Source: Astragalus membranaceus (lineage: Eukaryota > Streptophyta > Magnoliopsida > Fabales > Fabaceae). From it: DNA of 64,000 nt. Shown here one piece after another: positions 32,799-44,473 of the stretch (its first letter is position 1; every line of letters begins with the position of its first letter). The notes under the pieces are model-generated. The model ran no database searches. It was not told where the DNA came from and saw nothing but the letters and a program-made list of their open reading frames with translations. Position numbers and translations under genes: made by a program. The stretch lies in contig CM076849.1 of assembly GCA_039519185.1 (NCBI GenBank), positions 114,891,806 to 114,955,805 on the forward strand, written 5' to 3'.

Positions 32799-35351
32799 TG
32801 TAACGCCCCAAAATAATATAATTATTTATTTAATTAAATTATTTAAGGCTTAAAATATTTATTTAATTTAATTAAATAATTCGAGTTTAAGTATTTTATT
32901 TTATTTTATTAGGAGATGGTGTCACTATTTAGGTGGTGCGAGCAAGGGCCCGTGATCCACAATTAGGCCCGTGGCCCATTGCTTAGTCAAGTAATTCGAC
33001 TCTCAAGGGGTCCTTGAGGCTAGTTTTCATTTTGACTCAAGTGGAAAAAGAAAAAGAAAAGAAAGTAACGTAGAGAGAGTGAGAAGAGAAAGTTGCGAAG
33101 AGAAGGAGAGAAGAAGAGGAGAAGGGGCGAAGCTCAAAGAGAAGAGGAGGAGGCTCAATTGTGATTCGCATTTTTCCCTTGGAGCTTGGCTATCAAATTC
33201 GAATTTCACAAGGTTAGGGGGTCCTCTTTTTATCTTTAATGGCTTATGCGAATTGTAGTGCCTAGGGTTAGGTTCTAGGATAAATCATATGAATGAATTG
33301 TGTGTTGATTGAATTAATCGTAGTGTTGTAATATATGATCATGGATTGCCTATGTTGAAAATCGCATGAATTGATGTTTGATTATTGCAAAATGTGAATT
33401 GTATGTCACATGTTTGAATATATGACTTGTTGACACTTGTGGTTGAAAATTGAGAATCATGGTGACCCTTAGTATCATATATGTAATTGGGTGTTTTGGT
33501 GAATTTTAATTGGTAATTTAAAGTGAGAAAATTTCTGTTTGGATGCCCTATGCGCCTTAGGCGCCATATGGATTGTTGCTGAAAATTCTGTTTTGCGCCA
33601 TGGTCATGGGCGCCAAGTGCCCAGCAGTGTGCTGCGCCAGTTTTCCAAAATTCTGTGTCACTGTGTTGCCTGTGTTGCTGTCCCTGTTGCCTGTGTTGCC
33701 TACTGTGTTCCCTGTGCTGCCAGTTTTGGCACTTGTTGCTTGTGTCATGGGCGCCAAGGGCCCCAAAGTTCTGGTGATAGTTTTGTGAAAATTGTTTTCA
33801 GGTTTTTATACTTGGGTAAAATGGCTCATGAAAACTGATTTTGGTCAAGAAAGGAGTTGAGTTGCGAAATTTCAATAGGTGCCTAGTGCATGGGCGCCAA
33901 AATTAAAGTTCAGTTTTTGAGAAAATTTTTATTGATTTATCATGTCCTGAGCATTTGGCTCGTGTAAAATGAATTTCGAAGCAAAATGAGTTGTGTAGCA
34001 TGTTGGCCTTAGGCGCCTAGTGCTTGGGCGCCATGTTGCTGCTGTTCCCTGGATGTTGCTTCTGGGCGCCAGCGCCTATGTGCGCGTGTTGCCTCTTGGG
34101 CGCCTAGCGCCTGTGCGCTGTTGCGCGCTTGTTCCCCTGGGCACCTAGCGCCTGTGCGCTGTTGCGCGTGTTGCTCCTGGGCGCCAAGCGCCTATGCGCC
34201 TGTGCGCTGTTGCGTGTTGCTTCTCCTGGGCGCCAAGCGCTGTGTTGCCCCTGGGCGCCCAGCGCCCATGCGCCTGTTTCCAGAATGTCTAACATTTTTC
34301 CTAAACTGTTTTTAACATAACTTTTGACTCGGTTATCCAAATCCAACGGTTCAAAATGCGTTTTGAAGCTAATTTCAGTGCCTATCCAATAGTCTCAATT
34401 TTATGCAAAAATAATTTATTTTCACTGGTGTTTCTGGCTGATGGTGTTCAAGTGTCCAAATGGCTATTTTTACCCACTTTCTCTATGTTGTGTCAATGTC
34501 CTAAGCTGGTCTATTTGAATTGGTGTTGGTGTGAGTGGTGAAATGAATTGGTGAGTGTGATAGGGTGAGATTGGTGAGCAGAGGCTACGGCCTAATTTTA
34601 ATGTGGTGAGCTGATTTATATACAATGGTGAGATCATGAATTTTAAATGATGAATTGCTTGGACTTGGTGTGTTGTAATGCATTTCCCATAGCATCTCAT
34701 GGACATATGCATTATTGGTGAGCAGAGGCTACGGCCTAATTTTGATTTGGTGAGCAGAGGCTACGGCCTATTTGTATTGGTGACGGATCCGACATGCATG
34801 TACCCGTGGAGTTTGGGTTGCATTACATGCATAAATCATATATTGTGTGGTGCTGTTTGGAAATAAAATATTGATGCGACTGTTCCATTATTGTGAATTG
34901 GTGTGCCTGACTTCCTTTTTCCTATGCATTGCTTAATTTTCATATGTTATTAATTATGAAAAGAGACTCACCCTACTGCCTTTATGTTGCTTCTTATGTC
35001 GGCAACGTGCAGGTAATGATGAGTGAAGGTTTCCTGTATGCCTTCGTCTGGTAGGAAGTGTCACGCTCTGATACGTAGCACCAGGGGGGGTGTCTTAGGT
35101 TTATGCTTTATTTTCTTAAAACTGCTAGACTTTGTTGGTGATGTATTGGTTTTAATTTTGAATTGATTATTATTCCGCTGCTGATGGTGATTGGATTTAG
35201 TTGATGCGAGCTAAGCCTTTTTCTTATGGTGTTATGTATCGTGATTTTTATGAAGTAAATGTAGCACTCGCTTGAATTGTTTTCAAAAAAAAAAAAAAAA
35301 AAAAGACTCTGATTTTATTAAAAGTAAAGTTATTAGAAAGGGGGTGTTACA
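32799..35351 (+). repeat. B 3' LTR
   Basis: Length 2553 bp, near-identical to the 5' LTR. It has a short deletion in the GGCGCC array (34012-34275) and small differences in TTTTA and A-tract lengths. The TGTAA duplication follows. Confidence 0.95.
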
Positions 35352-35356
35352 TGTAA

Positions 35357-35439
35357 CATCCTTTGTGTGTGTGACGAAAAAAAATTTTGAAACTCTGATT
35401 TTTTTATTGTAAATTACCGGGTAGAAAAGGGGTGTTACA
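35357..35439 (+). repeat. C 5' LTR, segment 3
   Basis: This is the last 83 bp of the C LTR, ending GTGTTACA. The junction with segment 2 reads through as GTATGTGTAACATCC once B is removed, like the corresponding part of the A LTR. Confidence 0.88.
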
Positions 35440-35443
35440 TTAG

Positions 35444-35455
35444 TGGTATCAAAGC
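35444..35455 (+). other. C primer binding site (Met-tRNA, one mismatch)
   Basis: TGGTATCAAAGC, one base different from TGGTATCAGAGC, lies 4 bases after the LTR end. The leader that follows matches that of G. Confidence 0.85.
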
Positions 35456-35558
35456 AATGGTTGGTCCGTCCGGCCAAGTCGTCGAGTCGTTGTGTCAATT
35501 AGCGACCAACTATTGTCTTTTATTCTTACCGTTGTTTATGTTGTAGCTTTGAGTTGAG

Positions 35559-37737
35559 ATGGCTGGGAGAAACGACGCTGCTATTGCTGCTGCTTTGGCA
35601 GCTATGGCGCAGGCTGTGCAGAATCAGCAGAATGTTAGTGAGAGTGTTGGGTCCCGTAGCCTAGCTACCTTTCAGAGAGAGAATCCGCCTACGTTTAAGG
35701 GCAAGTATGATCTTGATGGTGCTTTAGCTTGGTTGAAGGAGATGGAGAGAATCTTTCGCGTGATGGACTGCACTCCGGTGCAGAAGGTCCGTTATGGCAC
35801 GCACATGCTGGCAGAGGAGGCTGATGACTGGTGGTTGGAGGTGAGGCAGAGATTGGAGACTGCAAATGAAGAGATTACTTGGGCTGTGTTCCGCAGAGAG
35901 TTCACCAGAAAATATTATCCGGAGGATGTCCGAGGAAAGAAAGAGATTGAGTTCCTAGAGCTGAAACAAGGGAATATATCTGTGACTGAGTATGCGGCTA
36001 AGTTTGTGGAATTACCAAAGTTTTGCCCGCATTACAGTGAGGCTACTGCTGAGTTTTCCAAGTGTATTAAGTTTGAGAATGGGCTGAGGCCAGAGATTAA
36101 GAAAGCGATTGGTTACCAGAAGATCCGTGTTTTCTCCGACTTGATTGATAGTTGTAGAATTTATGAGGAAGACAACAATGCTCACTACAAGATCATGACT
36201 TAGAAGAAGGGAAAATTTCAGAGTCGTAGTAAGCCATATGATGTTGCTGCTGGGAAGGGTAAACAGAGAGCTGCAGTTGGCAAGAAGACTAGTGGGGGAG
36301 ATGCTCCTGCTAGCATTGTATGTTTTAAGTGCGGCAAAGCTGGTCACAAGAGTTTTGCGTGCAGAGCTGAAGTGACAAGGTGTTTCCGTTGTGGAAAGGA
36401 GGGTCATGTGGCGGCTGAGTGTGAGCGTAAGGAGGCAGTTTGCTACAATTGTGGTGAGGCAGGGCACATTAGTCCTCAGTGTCCGAAGCCGAAGAAGGAG
36501 AGGTTCAGTGGAAAGGTGTTCGCGTTGGCAGGTGAGGAGCCTACTTCAGATGATGGACTTATTAGAGGTACGTGCTTTATTAATGGTACTCCTCTAAAAT
36601 CTATTGTTGATACTGGTGCTTCTCACTGCTTTATTGCTGCTGATTGTTGTATGAGATTGGGTCTTGTATTATCTGCTATGAATGGAGAGATGGTTGTCGA
36701 CACTCCAGCTAAGGGGTCGGTAACTACTTCTTTGGTGTGTTCTCAGTGTCCCTTGTGGATCTTCGACAGAGACTTTGTTGTGGACTTTGTTTGTTTGCCG
36801 TTGCATGGATTGGATGTAATCTTGGGTATGAACTGGTTAGAGCATAACCATGTCCATATCAATTGCCGTAGCAAGTCTGTGAGCTTTGGAGGAGAAGAAT
36901 CTGGTCTGTTATCCGCCAGTCAGTTGCGAAGGTTAATGAAGGAAGGAGTTCAGCTATTCTCACTGATGGCATCATTGTCTGTTGAGAATCAAGCTATTAT
37001 TGATGAGTTGCGAGTAGTGTGTGAGTTCTCTGATGTTTTCCCTGATGAGATTCCAAGTGTACCGCCAGAGAGGGAAGTTGCATTCTCTATTGACCTTGTA
37101 CCCGGTACTAGGCCTGTTTCTATGGCACCATACAGGATGTCTGCATCAGAAATTGTCAGAGTTGAAGAAGCAACTTGAAGACCTTCTTGAGAAGAAGTTT
37201 GTGAGACCGAGTGTATTGCCGTGGGGAGCTCCTGTGTTATTGGTGAAGAAGAAGGATGGTAGTATGAGACTGTGTGTGGATTATCGTCAGTTGAATAAGG
37301 TGACAGTTAAGAACAAGTATCCACTTCCGAGGATAGACGATTTGATGGATCAGTTAGTGGGTGCTCAAGTATTCAGCAAGATTGATCTGAGGTCAGGTTA
37401 TCATCAGATCAAGGTGAAGGACGAAGATATTCAGAAGACAGCTTTCAGGACCCGTTCTGGTCATTATGAGTATTCGGTGATGCCGTTCGGTGTTACCAAT
37501 GCACCCAGAGTATTTATGGAATATATGAATCGTATTTTCCATACTTACTTAGATCGGTTTGTGGTGGTGTTCATTGACGACATTCTGATTTACTCTAAAT
37601 CGGAGGAAGTGCATACAGAGCATCTGAGGTTAGTATTGGAGGTACTGAAGGAAAAGAAGCTGTATGCGAAGTTGTCGAAGTGTGAGTTCTGGTTGAAGGA
37701 AGTGAGTTTTCTCGGTCATGTCATTTCTGGTAGTGGT
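35559..37737 (+). pseudogene. gag-pol: C gag-pol, 5' part (gag to RT), broken
   Basis: Closely related to A: MAGRNDAAIAAALAAMAQ, then the capsid-like region. An in-frame TAG at 36201-36203 cuts gag before the zinc knuckles. The frame continues with three CCHC knuckles, a protease (DTGASHCF) and RT fingers until an extra A near 37149 shifts the frame (the ORF ends at 37178). RT then resumes in another frame through KIDLRSGYHQIK and FIDDILIYSK to FLGHVISGSG. At 37737 it is split by D after GTGGT and continues at 51276. Confidence 0.92.
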
Positions 37738-39116
37738 TGTAACACCCCGATAAATTCTATCATGTAGAATTACCGAAATGCACTAGATGGCATACATCAG
37801 AGTAACTTCCTGTTTATGAAATATTGAACACATCTAAAACTGAAGATAATATATATCAAATGGTTCTCTGAACCTCATAAATTTCCTGAAAATGCTTAAG
37901 TTCCAAAAACTTAAGACTTATACATGATCCTGGTGTTCAATTCTCAACAACATAAAGTAGCGGAAACGATTTATAACTTATACATGATAGTTATACAACC
38001 GATAACAAAAGTACTACAAAAGGGCAAGGGCCCAAAACAAGAAACATAGACTTCCGGACTCCTCGAGTCCCACCAGCTAACCGTGCTTCATCGCCTTTGC
38101 CTTCCCCTGTTTCTCTGTATAAAAACCACAAATATGAAGGGTGAGATAAACATTATCTCAGTGAGTCCTATCGAGATTCTATCCGAATAATACTAGGGTC
38201 CTAGCTTTGGATTCATGACTCCCCTCCACTAGGTATGCTAATAACTGGAGGATCGTCATCCTCGATATACACAAGGTATACCATCTACCTTTCCCCGAGG
38301 GAAAGTAACTTGATTTGTGTTTACATGAATTGAGAGCTTTTATGTCTTTATAGACTTACAATCAATTAGCTTACATGACATGACGATCTTGAAGTTCATT
38401 GTAGTAACATGATTGGACTCAAGGTCCGTTAATATTTCTTGACTTGCATTCTCACACGTTCTCTAAGTACGGTTTTCCGTTACGTTCATAACACACAAGT
38501 TTTCTATAAAACATGTTCGATACCATGATATCAATATCTCTACATTGTTGGGGAACCATGAGGAACGGATTAGAAGAGGATTAGAATCATTTGGAATGGA
38601 TAAAAAGGTACTTTGAATTTGGGAATCAGAAGGTTTCACACGACCCGTGCGGCTATGCGCACGATCCGGGCGTTATCGTTCAAAATTGTAGGAAGTTCCA
38701 GAAACATACGCACGACCCGTGCGACTAGGCGCACGATCCGTGCGAGTTTTAAAAATCCAATCCTTGTAGCCTCAGATAGGGGCGCACGACCCGTGCTCAG
38801 AGGCACACGATCCGTGCGTCTCTATCAGTTTCTAGAAAACAGGTTTTTCATGAGTTTTTCCCATTCCGTTCCGATTCCAATATCCCTTCCGATCGATACC
38901 CAAACATAAACACACATTATAGCGGTATAATACAGCAGGCATATTCAATCCAATCCAGCACATTTCAACAATTTAGCACATCACTTATCGTTTAAAATCA
39001 CTATTTTATAAAACGGTTTTCGAAAAGATGGATACTCAGAAAAACACACATTCCCTAAGCGAGTTATAGAACTCACCCGAAGTGATGAAAATCACTCAAA
39101 TTCTGAAACACTTGGA
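37738..39116 (-). repeat. D LTR-a, partial (outer left LTR)
   Basis: It matches LTR-c from 48980 to about 50573 with only a couple of substitutions, apart from a ~215-bp internal deletion at about 38174 (missing the segment with repeated CCCTAATAAGCGAC phrases). It stops at the N gap. A GCACGACCC-type array lies at 38637-38820. Confidence 0.9.
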
Positions 39117-39616
39117 NNNNNNNNNNNNNNNNNNNNNNNNNNNNNNNNNNNNNNNNNNNNNNNNNNNNNNNNNNNNNNNNNNNNNNNNNNNNNNNNNNNN
39201 NNNNNNNNNNNNNNNNNNNNNNNNNNNNNNNNNNNNNNNNNNNNNNNNNNNNNNNNNNNNNNNNNNNNNNNNNNNNNNNNNNNNNNNNNNNNNNNNNNNN
39301 NNNNNNNNNNNNNNNNNNNNNNNNNNNNNNNNNNNNNNNNNNNNNNNNNNNNNNNNNNNNNNNNNNNNNNNNNNNNNNNNNNNNNNNNNNNNNNNNNNNN
39401 NNNNNNNNNNNNNNNNNNNNNNNNNNNNNNNNNNNNNNNNNNNNNNNNNNNNNNNNNNNNNNNNNNNNNNNNNNNNNNNNNNNNNNNNNNNNNNNNNNNN
39501 NNNNNNNNNNNNNNNNNNNNNNNNNNNNNNNNNNNNNNNNNNNNNNNNNNNNNNNNNNNNNNNNNNNNNNNNNNNNNNNNNNNNNNNNNNNNNNNNNNNN
39601 NNNNNNNNNNNNNNNN
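39117..39616. other. Assembly gap, 500 N
   Basis: Exactly 500 undetermined bases, a round number that suggests a placeholder of unknown true length. LTR-a stops on its left and an unrelated plus-strand LTR fragment begins on its right. Confidence 0.98.
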
Positions 39617-40707
39617 TTAGGAAAAGGAGGCGCCACTTGAATGAACTTGGGATTAAGTGAAAAGCCCAAGCCCATGATCCAATGTCATATGCGAAGGGGG
39701 TAAGTCATTTGAGGTTAGGGTTTTGTGTTGGCATTTTGCGAAATTGAGAATAGAGAATAGAGAATAGAGAGAGGGAGAGGCGCCGTAGAAAGAAAGGAGA
39801 AGAGAGAAGAGAGTCGCGTGGAGAGGAGGGAAAGAAGGAAGGAGGCCGCGAGCTCAAGAGGAAGGAGGACGTGATCTTGTTGCTGTGGTTTTGTTCGTGA
39901 CTGTCTCTAGGGCTTCCGTTCTTCAAATCCGAGGTAAGGGGAGTTCTATCTTTCTATATAATAGATGTTCATGATAGGTTGTAAGTTAGGGTTAGCCTAG
40001 ATCTATCCATGTTCTTGATTTGTGCTAAATTTTATGTTTGGTTCGTGATATATATGTGATTTTCATGATTGGTGGCTGAAGAATCCACTTTTGGTTGTGG
40101 CATGGGCGCCTAGGGCGCCATATATGTGATTGTGTTGCTGAAAACTGTTGCTGGATTTTCCTGTTGCTGGAAGTGTTGCTTGTGTGCACATTTGGGGTGT
40201 GTTGGGTGCAATTTCAAATTCTGGGCATATTTTACCGTGCCATCTTTTGTATTTGCCTGCCCAAATTCAATTTTAAGCATTTTGGCTCGAGTGGTTTTAT
40301 CTTTGCACGTGTAATTCTGAAGTTGTCTCATTGGGTGTTGCTTGTGTGCGTATATGGGGTGTGTTGAGTGCAATTTCAAATTCTGGGCATATTTTACCGT
40401 GCCATCTTTTGTATTTGCCTGCCCAAATTCAATTTTAAGCATTTTGGCTCGAGTGGTTTTATCTTTGCACGTGTAATTCTGAAGTTGTCTCACTGGTGTT
40501 GCTTGTGTGCGTATATGGGGTGTGTTGGGTGCAATTTCAAATTCTGGGCATATTTTACCGTGCCATCTTTTGTATTTGCCTGCCCAAATTCAATTTTAAA
40601 CATTTTGGCTCGAGTGGTTTTATTTTTGCACGTGTCATTTTGGAGTTGTCTCGGTGCGTGTTGCCTGTGTTGCCTGCGATGTCTAAGTTTCTGTCTTAGG
40701 CGCCCAG
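39617..40707 (+). repeat. LTR fragment J (A-like LTR, plus strand)
   Basis: It resembles the A LTR from about 15105 on (AAGCCCAAGCCCAT, GTCATATGCGAAG, GA-rich leader), with a better donor-like AATCCGAG|GTAAGGG at 39933/39934 and a GGGCGCCTAGGGCGCC motif at 40105. It contains a 162-bp tandem triplication. The left end is lost in the gap; the right end is cut at 40708 by LTR I. No gene is present. Confidence 0.8.
40173..40660 (+). repeat. 162-bp tandem repeat, three copies, in LTR J
   Basis: Units start at 40173, 40335 and 40496, each opening GTGTTGCTTGTGTGC and containing CCGTGCCATCTTTTGTATTTGCC-like and GGCTCGAGTGG segments. Copies are nearly identical, so the expansion is recent. The repeat ORFs across it on both strands are artefacts. 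Confidence 0.92.
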
Positions 40708-42032
40708 TGTAACACCCCGAAAAATAATTTAATTAATTTAATTAATTTGATTAGTTGAATTATTAATTTTATTGGAGGCGTGGTTAAATCAATTAGTATG
40801 GTGGGTGATGTTCAGGGGTGGATCGAGTAAAGAGGGTGGTGTTGGCGTAGGAGGCCCAGCGCTCGCTGAGCCCACGGCTTAAACCCTAGGAGTCTAAGCG
40901 CAACTCTCTCATTTACGCAAAACTGAGAGAGAGCTGCGAAAGCTAGAGAGAGTGAGAAGGGAGAAGTTGCGCAGCGCTAAAGGAGAAGAAGGAAGGGAAT
41001 TCTCTCGAGGTTTCGTTAGGCGTGACTACGGTTTCGAAGGAGGAAGGAGAAGCTTCGTTCGTTGTGTTGCTGGGTTTTGTTCGTGACTCTTCGTCATTGT
41101 CTTCCGGAACACGCAAAATTCGAGGTAATGGTGAGCGTTTTAATTCAATCAAATCGAGTACGTGATTGGGGTTTTGTGGGATTTTTGGGTGTAGTAGTGT
41201 AATTGAAATGCTGAGGGTTTGTTTGATGAATTGTTGACATTTCCCTTCGGAGAATTTCGATGTTTGTTTTGATGAATGTTGTGAAGAACTATTTGATGAA
41301 TTTGATGATGTTTTGATGAAATTGCGTTGAATTGGGCGATGAACAATGTGTGATGAAATTGTGTTTCGATGAATTGGATGATGTCTGGATGAAAATTTTG
41401 AAAATCTGAACATTCCTGTAAGCGCTGCTGTTTCTGGCCTTTCGCGCCTCACTCGCGCTTGGGTCGCGCCCCAGGCGCAAGGCGTACTGCGCTGGGCGCT
41501 GTTGTTGCTGTTGATTCGCGCCCCGCTCGCGCCCCAGGCGCAAGGCGTGCTGCACTGGGCGTGTAGTTTCTGTTGAATCGCGCCCCACTCGCGCCCCACT
41601 CGCGCCCCAAGCGCGAGTCACTGTTTCCCACTGCTGTGCACTGTTCTTCCTGCTGTTTTCACACAGTTTTCTCCAATTAAAAAGGTGATATTTTCCCAAT
41701 AAAAATACGATGTTTCCACTATTAAATGTGAAGTTTTTCTCCAATATAGATGTGATGTTTCTCCACAAAATGTGAAATTTTTCCCAATAAAAAATGTGGT
41801 GTTTTCTTTAAATTTAAAATGTGATGTCCTTTCAAATAAGATGTGGTGTTTATTAAATTGAAACAGAATGTTTTTCTAAACTCCAAATGTGTTGCCACCA
41901 AAATCTCAAAAGTGATATGTGTGATAATGAGGTAATATGATTTATGATGAATTGTGAAGAATATACTCTATGAGTATGGCGTTAATAACGATGTAATGTG
42001 ATTAAGATGAATTGTGACGAATACACTCTATG
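40708..42032 (+). repeat. LTR fragment I (plus strand)
   Basis: It starts TGTAACACCCCGAAAAATAATTT inside J and is cut at 42032 by D LTR-b. It carries a GA-rich leader (40925-41010), a donor-like AATTCGAG|GTAATGG at 41124/41125, GCGCCCC/CAGGCGCAAGGCG repeats at 41440-41620, and a right part of repeated AATGTGATGTTT-like phrases. It is a separate LTR family from A, B and C. No internal region or 3' end is present. Confidence 0.75.
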
Positions 42033-44425
42033 TGTAACACCCCGATAATTCTAACATATAGAACTACCGAAATGCACTAAATGGCATACATCAGAGTACT
42101 TCCTGGGATTGAAATATTGAACACAACTAAAAACTTTCGATAGTATATATGTCAAATGGTTCTCAGAACCTCATAAACTTCCTGAAAATGCTTAAGTTTC
42201 AAAGCTTAAGACTTGTACATAATCCTGGTGTTCAATACTCAAAACATAAAGTAGCGGAAACGATTTATAACTTATACATGATAGTTATACAACCGATATC
42301 AAAAGTACTACAAAAGGACAAGGGCCTAAGCAAGAAACATAAACTTCCGGACTCCTCGAGTCACACCTGCTAACCATGCTTGGTTGCCTTGGCCTTCCCC
42401 TGTTTCTCTGTAAAAACCACAAATATGAAGGGTGAGATAGACATTATCTCAGTGTGTCCTATCGAGACCCCTGACCAACTCTAACGGTTTATTATACTTG
42501 AATCTGAACTCGTGGCCCTAATAAGCGACCACGTGAATACATAATGTTTACTCGTAACTCGTAGCCCTAATAAGCGACTACTTGTTACATTTCTGCTTTT
42601 TCCTGATGTAGCCCTAATAAGCGACTACGGATCATATTTTAACATGAACTTAGCACAACCCGAGATATAATGCTAGACAATCTTGATTGCCCAATATCTA
42701 CGGAAACCCCAATCCGAAATTCTATCCGAATAATACTAGGGTCCTAGCTTTGGATTCATGACTCCCCTCCACTAGGTATGCTAATAACCGGAGGATCGTC
42801 ATCCTCGATATACACAAGGTATACCATCTACCTTTCCCCGAGGGAAAGTAACTTGATTTGTGTTTACATGAGTTAAGAGTCTTTATGTCTTTATAGACTT
42901 ACAATCAATTAGCTTACATGACATGATGAACTTGAAGTTCGTTATCTTAACATGATTGGACTCAAGGTCCGTTAACATTTCTTGACTTGCATTCTCACAC
43001 GTTCTCTAAGTACGGTTTTCCGTTACGTTTAACACACAAGTTTTCTATAAAACATGTTCGATACCATGATATCAATGTCTCTACATTGTTGGGGAACCAT
43101 GAGGAACGGATTAGAAGAGGATTAGAATCATTTGGAATGGATAAAAAGATACTTTGAATTTGGGAATCAGAAGGTTCCACACGACCCGTGCGGCTAGGCG
43201 CACGACCCGTGCGCGGTTGAGCAATTTGCAGAAAGTTTTCCAGAAGGATACGCACGACCCGTGCGACTATGCGCACGATCCGGGCGTTATCGTTCAAAAT
43301 TGTAGGAAGTTCCAGAAACATACGCACGACCCGTGCGACTAGGCGCACGATCCGTGCGGTTTTAAAAATCCAATCCTTGTAGCCTCAGATAGGGGCGCAC
43401 GACCCGTGCTCAGAGGCACACGATCCGTGCGTCTCTATCAGTTTCTAGAAAACAGGTTTTTCATGAGTTTTTCCCATTCCGTTCCGATTCCAATATCCCT
43501 TCCGATCGATACCCAAACATAAACACACATTATAGCGGTATAATACAGCAGGCATATTCAATCCAATCCAGCACATTTCAACAATTTAGCACATCACTTA
43601 TCGTTTAAAATCACTGTTTTATAAAACGGTTTTCGAAAAGATGGATACTCAGAAAAACACACACATTCCCTAAGCGAGTTATAGAACTCACCCGAAGTGA
43701 TGAAAATCACTCAAATTCTGAAACACTTGGAGTTCAACGACACCGAATTTACACAAACTCGCTCCGTAATTGTCCTTCTCGTTCTCACAAACTCCACGCC
43801 CTCTCCAATTCGAATCCCAGCAATATGAGCTACTGACCCTCTTCCCTCATTACTTCAAACAGCAAGGTGAGTCTCCCAAGGTTCTATTCTAGCTCTAAGA
43901 TGACATGCAAGCCACTAGAAGCACTACAACTCCATTTTTGCTCTATGGAGCTTTGTGGGTCGAAAATGGTGAATGAGTGAGGAGGAGGATGATGATTATG
44001 AAAGTTATATCAGTTGGAAGAGGAGGGTGTAGGGATCAAGATGGTGAAATCATCTCAAACATGCATCCAGAATTTCTCTTCCCCTCTTCTCTTCTCTCCC
44101 TCTCGACAGCTCTTTCTCTCCACCTCTCAATATCTTTCTTTTTCTGAAAAACTGGAAAATGAGATGGTTTTGTGTGTGTGGGGTGTGGGTTCAGCTGGCC
44201 ATCACTTAAAGAGGGTACAAGGACCAAAGTACCCTTCAGCCACTCATTCCTCTAACCTTACCAAGACATGGCTTAATCTATGGATTTTAGTCAAACTCTA
44301 TTAACTTAACACAATTAATTTAGCTAAGCATTACTATAGAATTTATTTATTTCTACCTCACATAATAGGATAACCTCTTGTGTTAAATTTAAATAAACCT
44401 AATTAGCTAATTAGCGGATGTTACA
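42033..44425 (-). repeat. D LTR-b (LTR adjacent to polypurine tract)
   Basis: Length 2393 bp, TGTAACACCCC to GGATGTTACA. The right half (from about 43260) is almost identical to LTR-c, but the left half has many substitutions, a ~70-bp extra segment with another pair of GCACGACCC motifs, and different CCCTAATAAGCGAC repeat numbers. This mosaic similarity suggests gene conversion or a join of two related LTRs. The left flank (CTATG) does not match the right flank of LTR-c (GTGGT). Confidence 0.88.
43180..43433 (-). repeat. GCACGACCC palindrome array in D LTR-b
   Basis: Repeated CGCACG-ACC-CGTGCG or CGCACGATCCGTGCG palindromes, eight in all, sit in otherwise AT-rich sequence. The equivalent arrays are at 38637-38820 (LTR-a) and 50096-50279 (LTR-c), each one pair shorter. 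Confidence 0.85.
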
Positions 44426-44438
44426 ATCACCCCAACTT
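44426..44438 (-). other. D polypurine tract
   Basis: The minus strand reads AAGTTGGGGTGAT, immediately followed by LTR-b starting TGTAACATCC. Confidence 0.85.
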
Positions 44439-44442
44439 CTTA

Positions 44443-44460
44443 AATTTTGTCCTCAAAATT
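44443..44460 (-). other. GAGGAC hairpin before polypurine tract, element D
   Basis: The minus strand reads AATTTT-GAGGAC-AAAATT, a 6-bp stem with the same 6-base loop as the other elements. It lies in the 3' untranslated part (gag-pol stops at 44474), so coding constraint cannot explain its conservation here. Confidence 0.75.
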
Positions 44461-44473
44461 GACAAAACGTACC

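Larger units (their letters stand above)
27032..35351 (+). mobile_element. Element B: Tekay-type retrotransposon with internal pol deletion
   Basis: Length 8320 bp with a perfect TGTAA duplication (27027-27031 and 35352-35356). The 5' LTR is 27032-29603 and the 3' LTR 32799-35351. By eye the LTRs differ by only about four substitutions plus short repeat-length changes, so the insertion is young. Gag is intact, but about 1.3 kb of pol is missing. It lies near the right end of the C 5' LTR. Confidence 0.95.
14920..35546 (+). other. Predicted leader intron of element C (now split by A and B)
   Basis: The donor TCTAAG|GTAAGGG lies in LTR segment 1 and the acceptor TTTATGTTGTAG|CTTT ends 12 bases before the gag ATG at 35559. 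Without A and B (and their duplicated target bases) the intron would be about 2551 nt, of which 363 bp plus its 8-bp duplication come from the hAT MITE. This is a consensus-based prediction, supported by the same layout in A, B, D, F and G. Confidence 0.4.

Noticed and set aside
39073..39675. ORFs of ~200 codons spanning the N gap on both strands
   Set aside because: They are open only because undetermined bases contain no stops.
40173..40660. Regularly spaced repeats considered as a CRISPR array
   Set aside because: Units are contiguous 162-bp tandem copies with no unique spacers, in a plant LTR.
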